Shown here: positions 6,344 to 14,604 of the stretch, in pieces
Layout of the letters: every line of letters begins with the position of its first letter
How positions within the stretch are numbered: position 1 is the first letter of the stretch
Assembly: GCA_039583695.1 (NCBI GenBank)
Contig: JAVKSL010000042.1
Span: 1 to 25,049 of the forward strand
DNA length: 25,049 nt
Source of the DNA: JAVKSL01 sp039583695
GTDB taxonomy: Bacteria; Actinomycetota; Acidimicrobiia; Acidimicrobiales; JAJPHD01
Direction: 5' to 3'
Translations under genes and position numbers: made by a program
Notes under the pieces: model-generated
The model's input: only the letters and a program-made list of their open reading frames with translations
The model's database searches: none
Told to the model about the DNA's origin: nothing

Positions 6344-7942
6344 ATGTCCATGCACCGACGGCCCCAGCGGCCTGCAACCGAGTCGAGGGGGACGCCGATC
6401 TCTGGGCTCCTTCGCGCTAGGACGGCGGGGACCCCAGCCCGGGCCGCCTTTGTCGAGGGATCGAGCGTCCGCTCCGTGTCCTGGGAAGGGGTCGCTCGCC
6501 ATGCACAGGACTTGGCCTCCAAGCTGCCGGTGGGCGATGGTGGGCGACGCGTTGGTCTCGCCCTGGACGGGGCTACCCAGTTCTGCTCCACCTATCTGGC
6601 CGGTCTCGCTTGCGGGCTGTGCGTCGCTCCGTTGGATCCCAGGGCCACCCTGGAAGAGATCCGGCGCCAGGTCGTGGAGCTGGGGCTCACCGATCTGCTC
6701 CTCGACGCTCCAACCGCCGGGCTGGCGGGGCCGATGCTGGGCTCGGGGGTCGACGTGTGGTGCGTGGATGGGCAGGGAAAGCCGGGGAGGTCGGCCAGCC
6801 TGGCGAACCTGCACCGGGCGCAGGCTCCCCGGGTGAGCCACCGGCACCACCTGGATCCAGCGGTGATCCTGCGAACCTCGGGCAGCACGGGCCGACCGAA
6901 GCTGATCCCCCTCACTCAGGCGCAGCTGCTCCACGGAGCAGGCCAGGTGGTTGCTCACCATCGCCTCACCCACAACGACCGCGGCTACTGCCCGCTGCCG
7001 CTGTTCCACATCAACGCCCAGGTTGTCGGGATACTGAGCACGCTTGTGTGCGGTGGGTCCCTGGTGGTGGATAGACGCTTGGCCCGGGATCGCTTCTGGG
7101 AGACGGCCGATGGCTCTGGCGCTACATGGCTCAACCTGGTGCCTGCCATCCTGTCAGCAGTCAGCGAGCGCCCGATCTCCGAGCAGCCGATCTCCGAGCA
7201 GCTGAGCGCTCGGATCCGCTTCGCCCGCTCGGCGTCGTCGCCGCTGGCCGAACCCGTCCGGCGCCGGTTCGAGGAGACGACGGGCATCGCCGTGCTCGAG
7301 ACCTACGGCATGACCGAGGCAGCAGGTCAGATCACCGCCAACCCCCTGGATCCCCGGGAGCGACGCCCCGGCTCGGTCGGCCTTCCAGCCGGCGTGGACC
7401 TCCGGGTGGTTGCCGAAATTGGGCTCGAGGTGGTGCCACCGGGCCAGGTGGGAACCGTGCAGGTAAGCGGCCCCAGCGTGATCTCGGCCTACTTGGGGCC
7501 CGACGGTGCCGATGAGACAATTCCGGCACTTACGCCTGACAGGTGGCTCCCAACTGGAGATCTTGCCTGGAGGGACACCGACGGCTTCGTCTTCCTGATG
7601 GGTCGGACCGACGATCTCATCAATCGGGGTGGGGAGAAGCTCTACCCATCGGAGATCGAGGCTGTCCTTCTCAGCGATCCCAGGGTGGCCGCAGCGAGCG
7701 CAGTTGGTAGGCCGCACCCGTCGCTGGGTGCGGAGCCCGTGGCTTTCGTGGTGCTGCGCCAGGGCGATGGTTCTGGCGCATTGGCGCTGATCCGTGACCT
7801 CCACCGGGCATGTTCGGCCAGCCTCAGCTACTACAAGCGACCGGTCGAGATCACAATCACCGAGCAGCTTCCTGTCGGAGCGACCGGCAAGGTCCAGCGA
7901 TCCCTGGTACGAGACCTCGTGGCCGGAGCAACGCCCAGGTGA
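6344..7942 (+). CDS. AMP-dependent acyl-CoA synthetase / adenylate-forming ligase
   Basis: 532 residues; start ATG 6344 with AAGGGAA about 7 nt upstream. Core motifs of the ANL superfamily are intact: RTSGSTGRPKLIPL (A3, residues ~176-190), PLFHINAQ, ETYGMTEAAGQ (A5), PTGDLAWRDTDGFVFLMGRTDDLINRGGEKLYPSEIE (A7-A8) and the A10 lysine in GATGKVQR (Lys516). The enzyme should activate a carboxylate as an acyl-adenylate, usually passed to CoA. The closest look is the fatty-acid/oxalate-CoA ligase group, but the substrate cannot be read from sequence. The TGA stop overlaps the GTG start of the next gene, so it is translationally coupled to the acyltransferase and is the first gene of the operon. Confidence 0.92.
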   Translation: MSMHRRPQRPATESRGTPISGLLRARTAGTPARAAFVEGSSVRSVSWEGVARHAQDLASKLPVGDGGRRVGLALDGATQFCSTYLAGLACGLCVAPLDPRATLEEIRRQVVELGLTDLLLDAPTAGLAGPMLGSGVDVWCVDGQGKPGRSASLANLHRAQAPRVSHRHHLDPAVILRTSGSTGRPKLIPLTQAQLLHGAGQVVAHHRLTHNDRGYCPLPLFHINAQVVGILSTLVCGGSLVVDRRLARDRFWETADGSGATWLNLVPAILSAVSERPISEQPISEQLSARIRFARSASSPLAEPVRRRFEETTGIAVLETYGMTEAAGQITANPLDPRERRPGSVGLPAGVDLRVVAEIGLEVVPPGQVGTVQVSGPSVISAYLGPDGADETIPALTPDRWLPTGDLAWRDTDGFVFLMGRTDDLINRGGEKLYPSEIEAVLLSDPRVAAASAVGRPHPSLGAEPVAFVVLRQGDGSGALALIRDLHRACSASLSYYKRPVEITITEQLPVGATGKVQRSLVRDLVAGATPR

Positions 7943-9204
7943 CCCTTCTAAAGGGCGGGTCGAGCGGGCCGTCCCTAAAGGGCGGGGCGGGCGGGTACCC
8001 GCGCCCTGCCGTTGCGCACCTGCGCTCCTTGGACGTGGTGCGGATCGTCGTAGTGGCGGGGGTCATATCAGTTCACACGGTCACGAGCACGACCCCCGGC
8101 AATAGCCAGCTGGGCAACGCCATCGTGAGCCTCCTGCACGTGAACCGCGAGATCTTCCTCCTGCTATCGGCGTTCGTCCTCACCTACGCCTACGGGCGGC
8201 GCAACCGCTGGAAGGTCACAACCTTCTGGAAGCGGCGATATCTGCTGGTAGTGACGCCCTACGTCTGCTGGAGCGCCATCTACTTAGGGGTAAACAGCGG
8301 GTCGATCTCCTCTGTCGGCCAGGGATTCGAGCGATTTGGTTATGACCTGCTCACCGCGAACGCCGAGTTCCAGCTGTATTTCCTGCTCTTGACCATGCAG
8401 CTGTACCTGATCTTCCCCCTGCTGCTGAAAGCCCTCAAGGCCCTCCGCCAGCACCACCTAGCCCTGCTCGCTGTCAGCTTCGCAGCGCAGATCGCCCTGA
8501 CTGCGGTGTTCTTCTACTGGCCCCCGAGCTCCGGCATCCTCGGCTACTGGGTGCGCCACCCCAACGCGAACCTGTTGAGCTACCAGCTCTACATCATCGC
8601 CGGCGGGGTGGCTGCCCTACACCTCGACCAGTTCGCCACCTGGGTCTCCACCCACCGCCGGCTGGTGATCGGCTCAGTGGGAGTCACTCTCGCCCTGGGA
8701 CTCACCAACTATCTTGCCGACATCTCTTTCCTGCATATGAACGTCCTGCACGCCAGTCAGGTCTTCCAACCCCTGATCGCCGTCGAGGCCGTCGTGTTCG
8801 CGATCGGGCTGTTCTGCATCGGACAGTGGATGGACCAGCGCAACTCCCCGAGAGTCCTGCAGGCCGCCAGCGTGGGATCAGACGCCTCGTTCGGCGTCTA
8901 TCTGTCCCACGTGCTCATCCTTTTCACGCTCCTGCTCCCCCTCCTGCGTGATGCGGGAATCCTTCGGGCGGTGAAGGGCGCGGGGACACCAGTGACGCTC
9001 TTGTTCGACTTGGCCGTCATCCCCCTGGTGTATGCAACCTGCGTCCTGGGGGTGAGCATCGCCCGCCGGACCCCGCTCAGCCTGGCTCTGACCGGACGGC
9101 AAGCCCGTCCAACGACCACACGAGCAGGCGCCCGACCCCCCCTGAAGTGGATCGCCACCCCACGAACCGCGCCATCGCCCGTCGCCAACAGCATCACCTC
9201 ATAG
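7939..9204 (+). CDS. Membrane acyltransferase, acyltransferase-3 (OafA/YrhL) family
   Basis: About 421 residues from the GTG at 7939, which shares GTGA with the ligase stop; a longer in-frame start at 7810 would lie inside the ligase gene. After a ~25-residue Gly/Lys-rich leader the family N-terminus is seen: LRSLDVVRIVVVAGVISVH, with the conserved Arg and His46. FLLLSAFVLTYAYGRR and FWKRRYLLVVTPYVCWS follow. Roughly ten hydrophobic helices are spread to residue ~385, then a basic cytoplasmic tail. Such proteins move acyl groups onto sugars, lipids or other envelope molecules. Next to an acyl-activating ligase and a ComA-like enzyme, it may acylate a product of this operon, which is inference. 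CTAAAGGGCGGG occurs twice near its 5' end. Confidence 0.88.
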   Translation: MTLLKGGSSGPSLKGGAGGYPRPAVAHLRSLDVVRIVVVAGVISVHTVTSTTPGNSQLGNAIVSLLHVNREIFLLLSAFVLTYAYGRRNRWKVTTFWKRRYLLVVTPYVCWSAIYLGVNSGSISSVGQGFERFGYDLLTANAEFQLYFLLLTMQLYLIFPLLLKALKALRQHHLALLAVSFAAQIALTAVFFYWPPSSGILGYWVRHPNANLLSYQLYIIAGGVAALHLDQFATWVSTHRRLVIGSVGVTLALGLTNYLADISFLHMNVLHASQVFQPLIAVEAVVFAIGLFCIGQWMDQRNSPRVLQAASVGSDASFGVYLSHVLILFTLLLPLLRDAGILRAVKGAGTPVTLLFDLAVIPLVYATCVLGVSIARRTPLSLALTGRQARPTTTRAGARPPLKWIATPRTAPSPVANSITS

Positions 9205-9211
9205 AAAGGAT
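9203..9211 (+). promoter_or_regulatory. Strong ribosome binding site of the ComA-like gene
   Basis: AGAAAGGAT overlaps the acyltransferase stop and lies about 5-6 nt before the ATG at 9217. It is among the strongest Shine-Dalgarno matches in the window and fixes the start upstream of the first family motif. Confidence 0.7.
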
Positions 9212-9216
9212 CCCCC

Positions 9217-10020
9217 ATGCGTGCGCCCTCCCTCTCCCTCCCCTGCCGGAGTGTGAAGCCCCGCCGGCGAGGCCTCACCATGGTCATCGACAACGGGGTG
9301 CCCGCCGGGGCCTTCGCCGACGCCCTCGACAGCAATGCCGACTACATCGACCTGGTGAAGTTTGGCTGGGGCACGGCGCTGGTCACCAAGCGCCTCGCCG
9401 AGAAGACTGCCATCCTCGAAGAGCACGGGATCAGCTACTTCTTCGGGGGAACGCTCTTCGAGAAGTTCGTCACCCAGCACCGTTTCGACGAATACCTCGC
9501 CCTGTGCCACCAGCACCGCTGCGGCATCGTCGAGGTATCCAATGGCACCATCCCCATCACCAATGCCGAGAAGGCGCGCTACGTCTCCCGTGTCGCCAAG
9601 GAGTTCGTAGTGTTCAGCGAGGTCGGGTACAAGGACCAGGAGCGCTCCGCCGAGCTTCACGCCGACCAGTGGGTGAGCTTCATCGACCAGGACTTCAACG
9701 CCGGGGCGGCCTGCGTCATCATCGAGGCCCGGGAGAGTGGCAAGAGCGGGATCTGCAGCCCCGACGGCAACATCCGCTTCGACGTGGTGGAGCAGATCCT
9801 GGGCAGCGGCATCCCCCACGACGCACTGATGTTCGAAGCTCCCACCAAAGAGCTCCAGACCTTCTGCGTGACCCGGCTCGGCGCCGATGTCAACCTAGGC
9901 AACATCGCCCTCGACGAGGTGCTGGCCACGGAGACCCTCCGACTGGGGCTGCGGGCCGACACCTTGTTGCACTTCGAGCTCGAGGCTCGCCAAGCCGGAG
10001 GGCTGAATGTCCGTGCGTGA
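9217..10020 (+). CDS. Phosphosulfolactate synthase (ComA)-like protein
   Basis: 267 residues, close to the ~250 usual for ComA, with a strong Shine-Dalgarno 5-6 nt before the ATG. The family core is easily seen: RGLTMVIDNGVPAGAFADAL, DYIDLVKFGWGTALV, HGISYFFGGTLFEKFV, GIVEVSNGTIPI, FSEVGYKD and a C-terminal VNLGNIALDEVLATETLRLGLRADTL. ComA is a TIM-barrel enzyme adding sulfite to phosphoenolpyruvate to give (R)-phospho-3-sulfolactate, the first step of coenzyme M synthesis in methanogens; homologues make sulfolactate in Bacillus spores, and plant HSA32 belongs to the same superfamily. ComB phosphatase and ComC dehydrogenase are absent nearby, so the end product here is unlikely to be coenzyme M. 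It sits 12 bp after the acyltransferase and overlaps the VOC gene by 14 bp. Confidence 0.88.
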   Translation: MRAPSLSLPCRSVKPRRRGLTMVIDNGVPAGAFADALDSNADYIDLVKFGWGTALVTKRLAEKTAILEEHGISYFFGGTLFEKFVTQHRFDEYLALCHQHRCGIVEVSNGTIPITNAEKARYVSRVAKEFVVFSEVGYKDQERSAELHADQWVSFIDQDFNAGAACVIIEARESGKSGICSPDGNIRFDVVEQILGSGIPHDALMFEAPTKELQTFCVTRLGADVNLGNIALDEVLATETLRLGLRADTLLHFELEARQAGGLNVRA

Positions 10021-10411
10021 AGGTGGTGACGTCTTCCACCTGGCAATTCCCGCCAGGGACCTCGATGTGGCCGAGCGCTTCTACGTGTCGGGTCTCGGGT
10101 GCAAGCTGGCGCGCCGGTACGAGGATCGGATCACGCTCGACTTCTTCGGCGACCAGGTCGTCTGCCACCGCTCCGAGCAGGTGGACGAGAACCCCACCCT
10201 GTACCCGCGTCACTTTGGTGTGACCTTCCGGAGCCGTGACGACTTCGACCGCATCGCCCGCTTGGTAGAGCAACGATCACTACCGCTGTTCCGCCCGATG
10301 GCCACCCGATTCGAGGGTCAAGTGGAGGAACATCTGACCCTGGTGCTGCGCGATCCGTCAAACAATCTCATTGAGTTCAAACACTACCTCGACCCCCAAA
10401 TGATGTACTGA
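10007..10411 (+). CDS. VOC-family (glyoxalase/dioxygenase fold) protein
   Basis: 134 residues, ATG 10007 preceded by GGAGGG at 9997-10002. The start overlaps the end of the ComA-like gene by 14 bp. Two beta-alpha-beta-beta-beta modules are visible: the first begins VFHLAIPARDLDVAERFYVSGLGCKLARR, the second YPRHFGVTFRSRDDFDRIARLVEQ and ends DPSNNLIEFKHY. Likely metal ligands are the His in FHLAIP, the His in RHFGV and the Glu in IEFKHY, as in glyoxalase I, epimerases and extradiol dioxygenases. The reaction cannot be deduced. Translational coupling to the ComA-like gene suggests that it works on the same or the next metabolite. Confidence 0.85.
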   Translation: MSVREGGDVFHLAIPARDLDVAERFYVSGLGCKLARRYEDRITLDFFGDQVVCHRSEQVDENPTLYPRHFGVTFRSRDDFDRIARLVEQRSLPLFRPMATRFEGQVEEHLTLVLRDPSNNLIEFKHYLDPQMMY

Positions 10412-10420
10412 GCGGCCACG

Positions 10421-11347
10421 ATGTTGTTGCGGCGCGGTGCGCTTGCCGCCTCGGCACTGGCGCTGATGCTGGCCGGCTGCATTGTGGCCTCCTCGGCGAC
10501 GGAGACAACCTCCTCGGCGCCGCCTGCGGTTCTCACCAGGACCAAGAGCGGCGGCGTGACGACATTGACCGAGAAGTTGACCCTACAGGGGTTGAAGCGA
10601 AGCTATCTGTTGGTTCGTCCCACCAAGATCCCACGAGGGAGGGCCCTGCCGGTAGTGGTGGTGCTTCACGGCATCAACGCCACTCCTGCCATCGAGGAGA
10701 AGCGAACTGGATTCCTCCCGCTCGCCCTCGACGGGATGGCGATACTTGTGTACCCAGCCGGGTACAAGGAAGCCTGGAACGCCGGGTCCTGCTGCAGGAA
10801 CCCAGGGGCTCCGCCCGGCGTCAACGACGTAGCGTTCGTAGACGATGTGGTTCACGAAGTCCTCGCCACCCAGCCGGCCAACCCGTCACAGGTGTACCTG
10901 ACCGGATACAGCGATGGTGGCAGGATGGCCTACCGGATCGCCTGCTCCGAACCGACACTGTACGCCGGCTTTGCCGCCGGCGAGGCCGTGGCCGTGGGCT
11001 CATGCCTATCCAAGAAGCCAGAGAGCTTCGCTCTGGTGGACTCTACCAGTGACCCCGAGGTCGCCTATGACCCCTCGGATCCGCCAAAGGTGGTCAACGG
11101 CTTCGCCGAGCTGCCCGCAACTGCCCAGATAGGTCGTTTCGTTGCCCTTGACCGCTGCACCGGCAATCCCGTGACCAGCGTGGCCGGCAAGATGAGGATC
11201 GAGGAGTGGCGCACCTGCGCAGATGGCAAGCACGTGGAGCTGGCGACCCTGTTGGGAGGTAACCACGGCTGGCCCTATGGTGCAAATGGCTCCCCCTCGG
11301 CGGAGGAGCTGATGTGGACCTTCTGGACGGGACAGCCCTTCCCCTAG
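10421..11347 (+). CDS. Secreted lipoprotein esterase, PHB-depolymerase/feruloyl-esterase (LpqC) type
   Basis: 308 residues. The N-terminus is a lipoprotein signal: RR, a hydrophobic core, and LAGC with the lipidated Cys20. A Ser/Thr-rich spacer follows, then an alpha/beta hydrolase: VVVVLHGINATP (oxyanion region), nucleophile Ser164 in GYSDGG, probable acid Asp211 in STSDPEVAYD and His282 in GGNHGWPYG, the GxxHxWP-like ending typical of LpqC/PHB depolymerases. It should sit outside the cell membrane and cleave an ester in a polymer or surface conjugate. It is the last gene of the operon, 9 bp after the VOC gene, and converges with the gene ending at 11381. Confidence 0.88.
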   Translation: MLLRRGALAASALALMLAGCIVASSATETTSSAPPAVLTRTKSGGVTTLTEKLTLQGLKRSYLLVRPTKIPRGRALPVVVVLHGINATPAIEEKRTGFLPLALDGMAILVYPAGYKEAWNAGSCCRNPGAPPGVNDVAFVDDVVHEVLATQPANPSQVYLTGYSDGGRMAYRIACSEPTLYAGFAAGEAVAVGSCLSKKPESFALVDSTSDPEVAYDPSDPPKVVNGFAELPATAQIGRFVALDRCTGNPVTSVAGKMRIEEWRTCADGKHVELATLLGGNHGWPYGANGSPSAEELMWTFWTGQPFP

Positions 11348-11380
11348 CCTGAACCCCTTGGCCTGGGCTCACCCGACGCA

Positions 11381-12193
11381 TCAGCACGTGGAGCGCGAGG
11401 CGGATGACCCCGGGCCGGTCGCCGGGTCGTCGACGGTCCCTGTGGCGGAGGACTCGCTGATCGAGCCGAGGTGCACCACATACCATTCCCCGCGCCAGGA
11501 GATCAGTGAGGCGATCCCAAATGATCGGGTCTGGCCGCCCACGGTATAGACGACCCGGGCATTGGGGACCTCGAAGTAGCCAATCCGGTTGTGGCAGGCC
11601 CTGCCGGGAGACACCCAGCGTGCCGAGTCGGTGGGCACGTTCACCCCTACCAGCTGCGCGGTGGCGGCCTGGGAGCCGAGCAGTCGACGTGCGGCCCCGA
11701 TGTCGAGCTCGTACGCGCCGAGCAGCCGGCTCGTCCAGTCAGAGGTTGGATTGGGGATGGCCTTGAGCTGCTCGTAGGCGGTCTCGGGGAAGAAGGCCGG
11801 TTGACCCTCGGAAGGATTGCCCGACACCACTGCCGACCACAGGGAGCTCATCTCGGCGGAGAATGCCGGAGAGTGAGCGCTGGGGAGCACCCTGGTCTGG
11901 GCCAGCGAACCGGGGTCGATGGTCGTCACCGTCGTTGCGACGGCACCTGATGCGGCGAGGGGACGGGTTCTTGCGGCCGGGGCACCCACCTCACCCACCA
12001 AAGCCATGGCGCTGGCCGCGATCACGGTCCCGACACATAGCACTGCGAGCCGGCGACGCCAGTATATCCTCGACGGTTGCCGACCCCACGGGGTCTGGGG
12101 GCGCCTGCGCCTGGGCGCCCGAGGGGGCAGGGAGGGCTGGGGCCTGCGCGGCGGCAGCCGGCCGGGGGATGGCAAGTACGGCCCAGAACGCAT
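11381..12193 (-). CDS. Hypothetical membrane-anchored extracytoplasmic protein
   Basis: 270 residues from the ATG at 12193, preceded by GAAGG 4 nt upstream; the same frame is open further upstream, but that sequence is not protein-like and overlaps the neighbouring gene. A Pro/Arg-rich cytoplasmic N-terminus (~46 residues) precedes one membrane helix (LAVLCVGTVIAASAMALVG) and a ~200-residue outer domain. That domain has two Cys-free helical parts, then ACHNRIGYFEVPNARVVYTVGGQTRSFGIASLISWRGEWYVVHLGSI, which looks like a beta-rich sensory or NTF2-like fold. No family recognised. It follows the small 2-TM protein gene by 74 bp on the same strand, so the two may be co-transcribed. Confidence 0.72.
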   Translation of the reverse strand: MRSGPYLPSPGRLPPRRPQPSLPPRAPRRRRPQTPWGRQPSRIYWRRRLAVLCVGTVIAASAMALVGEVGAPAARTRPLAASGAVATTVTTIDPGSLAQTRVLPSAHSPAFSAEMSSLWSAVVSGNPSEGQPAFFPETAYEQLKAIPNPTSDWTSRLLGAYELDIGAARRLLGSQAATAQLVGVNVPTDSARWVSPGRACHNRIGYFEVPNARVVYTVGGQTRSFGIASLISWRGEWYVVHLGSISESSATGTVDDPATGPGSSASRSTC

Positions 12194-12267
12194 CGCGCCT
12201 TCGATGGTAGGCCAAAGGCCAGCATCGTGCTGGCAGCATTGGGCAGTCTTCCCCCGGGTGCCACCGC

Positions 12268-12684
12268 TTATGGCAGGGCTCGCCGCTGAGCTCGCCGCTG
12301 AGCTCGCCGAGGTAGGTAGGCGGTCAGCACGGGCACGGAGGGGATGATTGCGATCGCCAGGGCCAGCAGGTAGGAAAGCTGGTTCACGCTCGACCTGGTC
12401 GTCGCTGCATTTGCTTGCACGCTGCGACCAGTGCTCGCGATGCGGGTGACGATCGTGGAAAGATGACTCCCGACCAGCGGAAGCCGAGTGAAGCCCTGGA
12501 GTGCTTGCGCGGTTTGGCTGAGCGCCTGGCCCGATCTGCCCAGGGTGGTAGCCAGGCGATCCAGATGGTGCAGGTCGATCCCCACAAGGACGCCGACGAC
12601 GACCCAGGCCGCCACCCACCCGATAACGACGGCGTCCAAGAGCCACACCTTCTTGCAACCAGCTCCCGCCCCCAGCATGCTCAT
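12268..12684 (-). CDS. Small two-helix membrane protein of unknown function
   Basis: 138 residues, ATG 12684; a second Met two codons later is also possible. TM1 spans roughly residues 13-36 (VWLLDAVVIGWVAAWVVVGVLV) and TM2 ~101-120 (LSYLLALAIAIIPSVPVLTAYL). Between them is a ~60-residue Gln/Ser/Thr/Leu-rich helical loop (LGRSGQALSQTAQALQGF, STGRSVQANAATTRSSVNQ) that may be a coiled coil outside the membrane. The C-terminus is a basic repeat, RRAQRRAQRRA, from a 12-bp tandem unit. No family recognised. It begins 87 bp after the ETF gene and precedes another membrane-anchored unknown. Confidence 0.65.
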   Translation of the reverse strand: MSMLGAGAGCKKVWLLDAVVIGWVAAWVVVGVLVGIDLHHLDRLATTLGRSGQALSQTAQALQGFTRLPLVGSHLSTIVTRIASTGRSVQANAATTRSSVNQLSYLLALAIAIIPSVPVLTAYLPRRAQRRAQRRALP

Positions 12685-12771
12685 CGTCCCAGCCTTGCAC
12701 CGGCGGTGCCGATCCCGGAGGTCGGCGACCTGGCGATGGAACAGGTTGCCGAGCAGGAAGGGGAACGCGGA

Positions 12772-14604
12772 TCACACATCGCAACGACCCTGCATGCTCC
12801 CTGCTTGCGCTGGAGGCTGGACAATGTCCAGCTGGCGCTCCTGGAGTCTTTCCGTGAGCAGGTCGACCGCCTCATGCCAGTCCCCCAGGATTCCCACGTC
12901 GCAGTTGGAAAAGATAGGGGCGTCGCGGTCGTTGTTGAGGGCAAGGATCGTGCCGGCCCCGCGCACGCCCATAAGATGGTTGAGCTTGCCGCTGATACCG
13001 ATGGCAACGTAGAGCCGGGGTGAGATGCTCCTGCCGGTAACTCCGACCTGGCGCGAACGCGGAAGCCAGCCCTTGTCGGTGACCTTGCGTGTCCCCGCTA
13101 GCTCGGCGCCGAGCCGGCGGGCGAGGCGGTGTACCTGTGGGTACTCCTGGGGTGGCACGGCAGCCCCGAGACCCACGACAGCATCCGCCCTTGCCAAGGA
13201 CTCGATGTCGTCGTCTCGCCAGCTCGCCTCGACCCGAGCTCGCCCCCTCGTCCGGGCCGCGATGACGGCCGCTGTGGCAAGGCTCCCGCCACCCCGTGGT
13301 GTGGGTAGCGCAAGCACGCCGGGTCGCACCGTCGCCATCTGAAGTACGGAGGCGGAGGTGATGGCGGCTAGCTGGCTACCGCCACACGCCGACTTCCACG
13401 CGACTAGGCGCCCGGCCTCGATCTCGAGGACCAGGGCGTCTCCCGTCAACCCTGCTCCCAGGCGCGCCGCCACCCGGGAGGAAACCTCGCGTCCCCAGTA
13501 GCTCGCCGGTGCGAGCATCACCGCCGGCCGGCGCTGGAGCACCCAGCCGCTCACCGCGGTCGAGAAGTCCTCTTCCACCCCCGCGCCCAGGACACGCACG
13601 AACTCGTCGGCCCCCCAGCTCCAGATCTTGCCCAGATCGTGCTCCTCCAGAGCAATCGCCGCTACCTGGCTGCCGAGAATCTCCCCGAGAGAAGCAGCAC
13701 AGCCGAGCAGCTCCCGTGCGATCCGCGGCCTGTCCGGCTCTACCAGCACCGAGACGAGCTGTCCATCCATTCGTGGGCGACCGCTACGGGCAACTGACGC
13801 TGACGGCCCGGGAGATGCTGCGTCAAGAGCCCCGCGTTCGCGGAGCACCTCCAGCGCCGCGTCCACCTGCTCTGGTAGCGGCCCGGTGCAACTGACGGGG
13901 TTACGCCGGGAGCCTTGCCGGCGCAACGCCTCGACCCGCGTGGGGCTGCCCCCGGTCCCCCAAGGTCCCGTGGCGAGGAGATCGACGGCTCCCAGCGCTC
14001 GTACCCGCGAGGGCTCGATCGCGCTCCAGACCTCGTGGGGGACCTTTGCCGGCTGACACAGACGCTCCGCGACGGCGAGCACGGCTGGGAGCTCTATCAC
14101 CGACACGCGCCAGCCGTCGTCCTGCTCGCACGTGACCCGGAGCGTGCCGGCCTCAACGTCCAGCTCCAGGTCGCGGACAGCCGCGGCGAAAGGGAGGTCG
14201 AGCAACTCCGCAAGCTCGGGGCCGACCTGACCGGTCTCCGCGTCGAGTGAGGATCGCCCCACGAGGATCAGGTCGAACGATCCCTCCTGGTTGATGAGCG
14301 CCGCCAGTGCGCGCGCCGTTGCCAGCGTGTCGGAGCCGGCGAACATCGGATCGCTGAGCAGCACGGCGTCGTCGGCACCCCACGCCATTGCCTCTCGCAG
14401 GATCTCCTCGGCCCTCGGAGGGCCGAGCGATACCACGATGCAGTGCCCGTGGGTCTGCCGGGCGAGCTCCACACCTTTTGCGACGGCTCGCCGGCAGTAG
14501 GCGTTCATCTCGACGGGGACGCCCTGCCGGTTCATCCGCCCCGAGTGGTCGAGCCCGAAGGACTCCACCCGAGGCACCTGTTTCGCCGCCACAAGTATGC
14601 GCAT
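12772..14604 (-). CDS. Fused electron transfer flavoprotein, beta plus alpha in one chain
   Basis: 610 residues from the ATG at 14604 (MRILVAAKQVP); a GTG three codons earlier is an alternative. Residues 1 to ~255 are ETF-beta, with VVSLGPPRAEEILREAMAWGADDAVLL and the AMP/FAD-site signature LVGRSSLDAETGQVGPELAELL. After a Pro/Ala/Ser/Arg linker, residues ~280-590 are ETF-alpha, ending in the FAD-binding domain: GTRKVTDKGWLPRSRQVG, VTGRSISPRLYVAIGISG, NHLMGVRGAGTILALNNDRDAPIF and VGILGDW. Normally these are two subunits encoded by etfB and etfA. The protein should pass electrons from acyl-CoA or other flavin dehydrogenases to an ETF:quinone oxidoreductase, neither of which is nearby. Single-chain ETFs are known, for example in some archaea, but are uncommon. 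Confidence 0.9.
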   Translation of the reverse strand: MRILVAAKQVPRVESFGLDHSGRMNRQGVPVEMNAYCRRAVAKGVELARQTHGHCIVVSLGPPRAEEILREAMAWGADDAVLLSDPMFAGSDTLATARALAALINQEGSFDLILVGRSSLDAETGQVGPELAELLDLPFAAAVRDLELDVEAGTLRVTCEQDDGWRVSVIELPAVLAVAERLCQPAKVPHEVWSAIEPSRVRALGAVDLLATGPWGTGGSPTRVEALRRQGSRRNPVSCTGPLPEQVDAALEVLRERGALDAASPGPSASVARSGRPRMDGQLVSVLVEPDRPRIARELLGCAASLGEILGSQVAAIALEEHDLGKIWSWGADEFVRVLGAGVEEDFSTAVSGWVLQRRPAVMLAPASYWGREVSSRVAARLGAGLTGDALVLEIEAGRLVAWKSACGGSQLAAITSASVLQMATVRPGVLALPTPRGGGSLATAAVIAARTRGRARVEASWRDDDIESLARADAVVGLGAAVPPQEYPQVHRLARRLGAELAGTRKVTDKGWLPRSRQVGVTGRSISPRLYVAIGISGKLNHLMGVRGAGTILALNNDRDAPIFSNCDVGILGDWHEAVDLLTERLQERQLDIVQPPAQAGSMQGRCDV

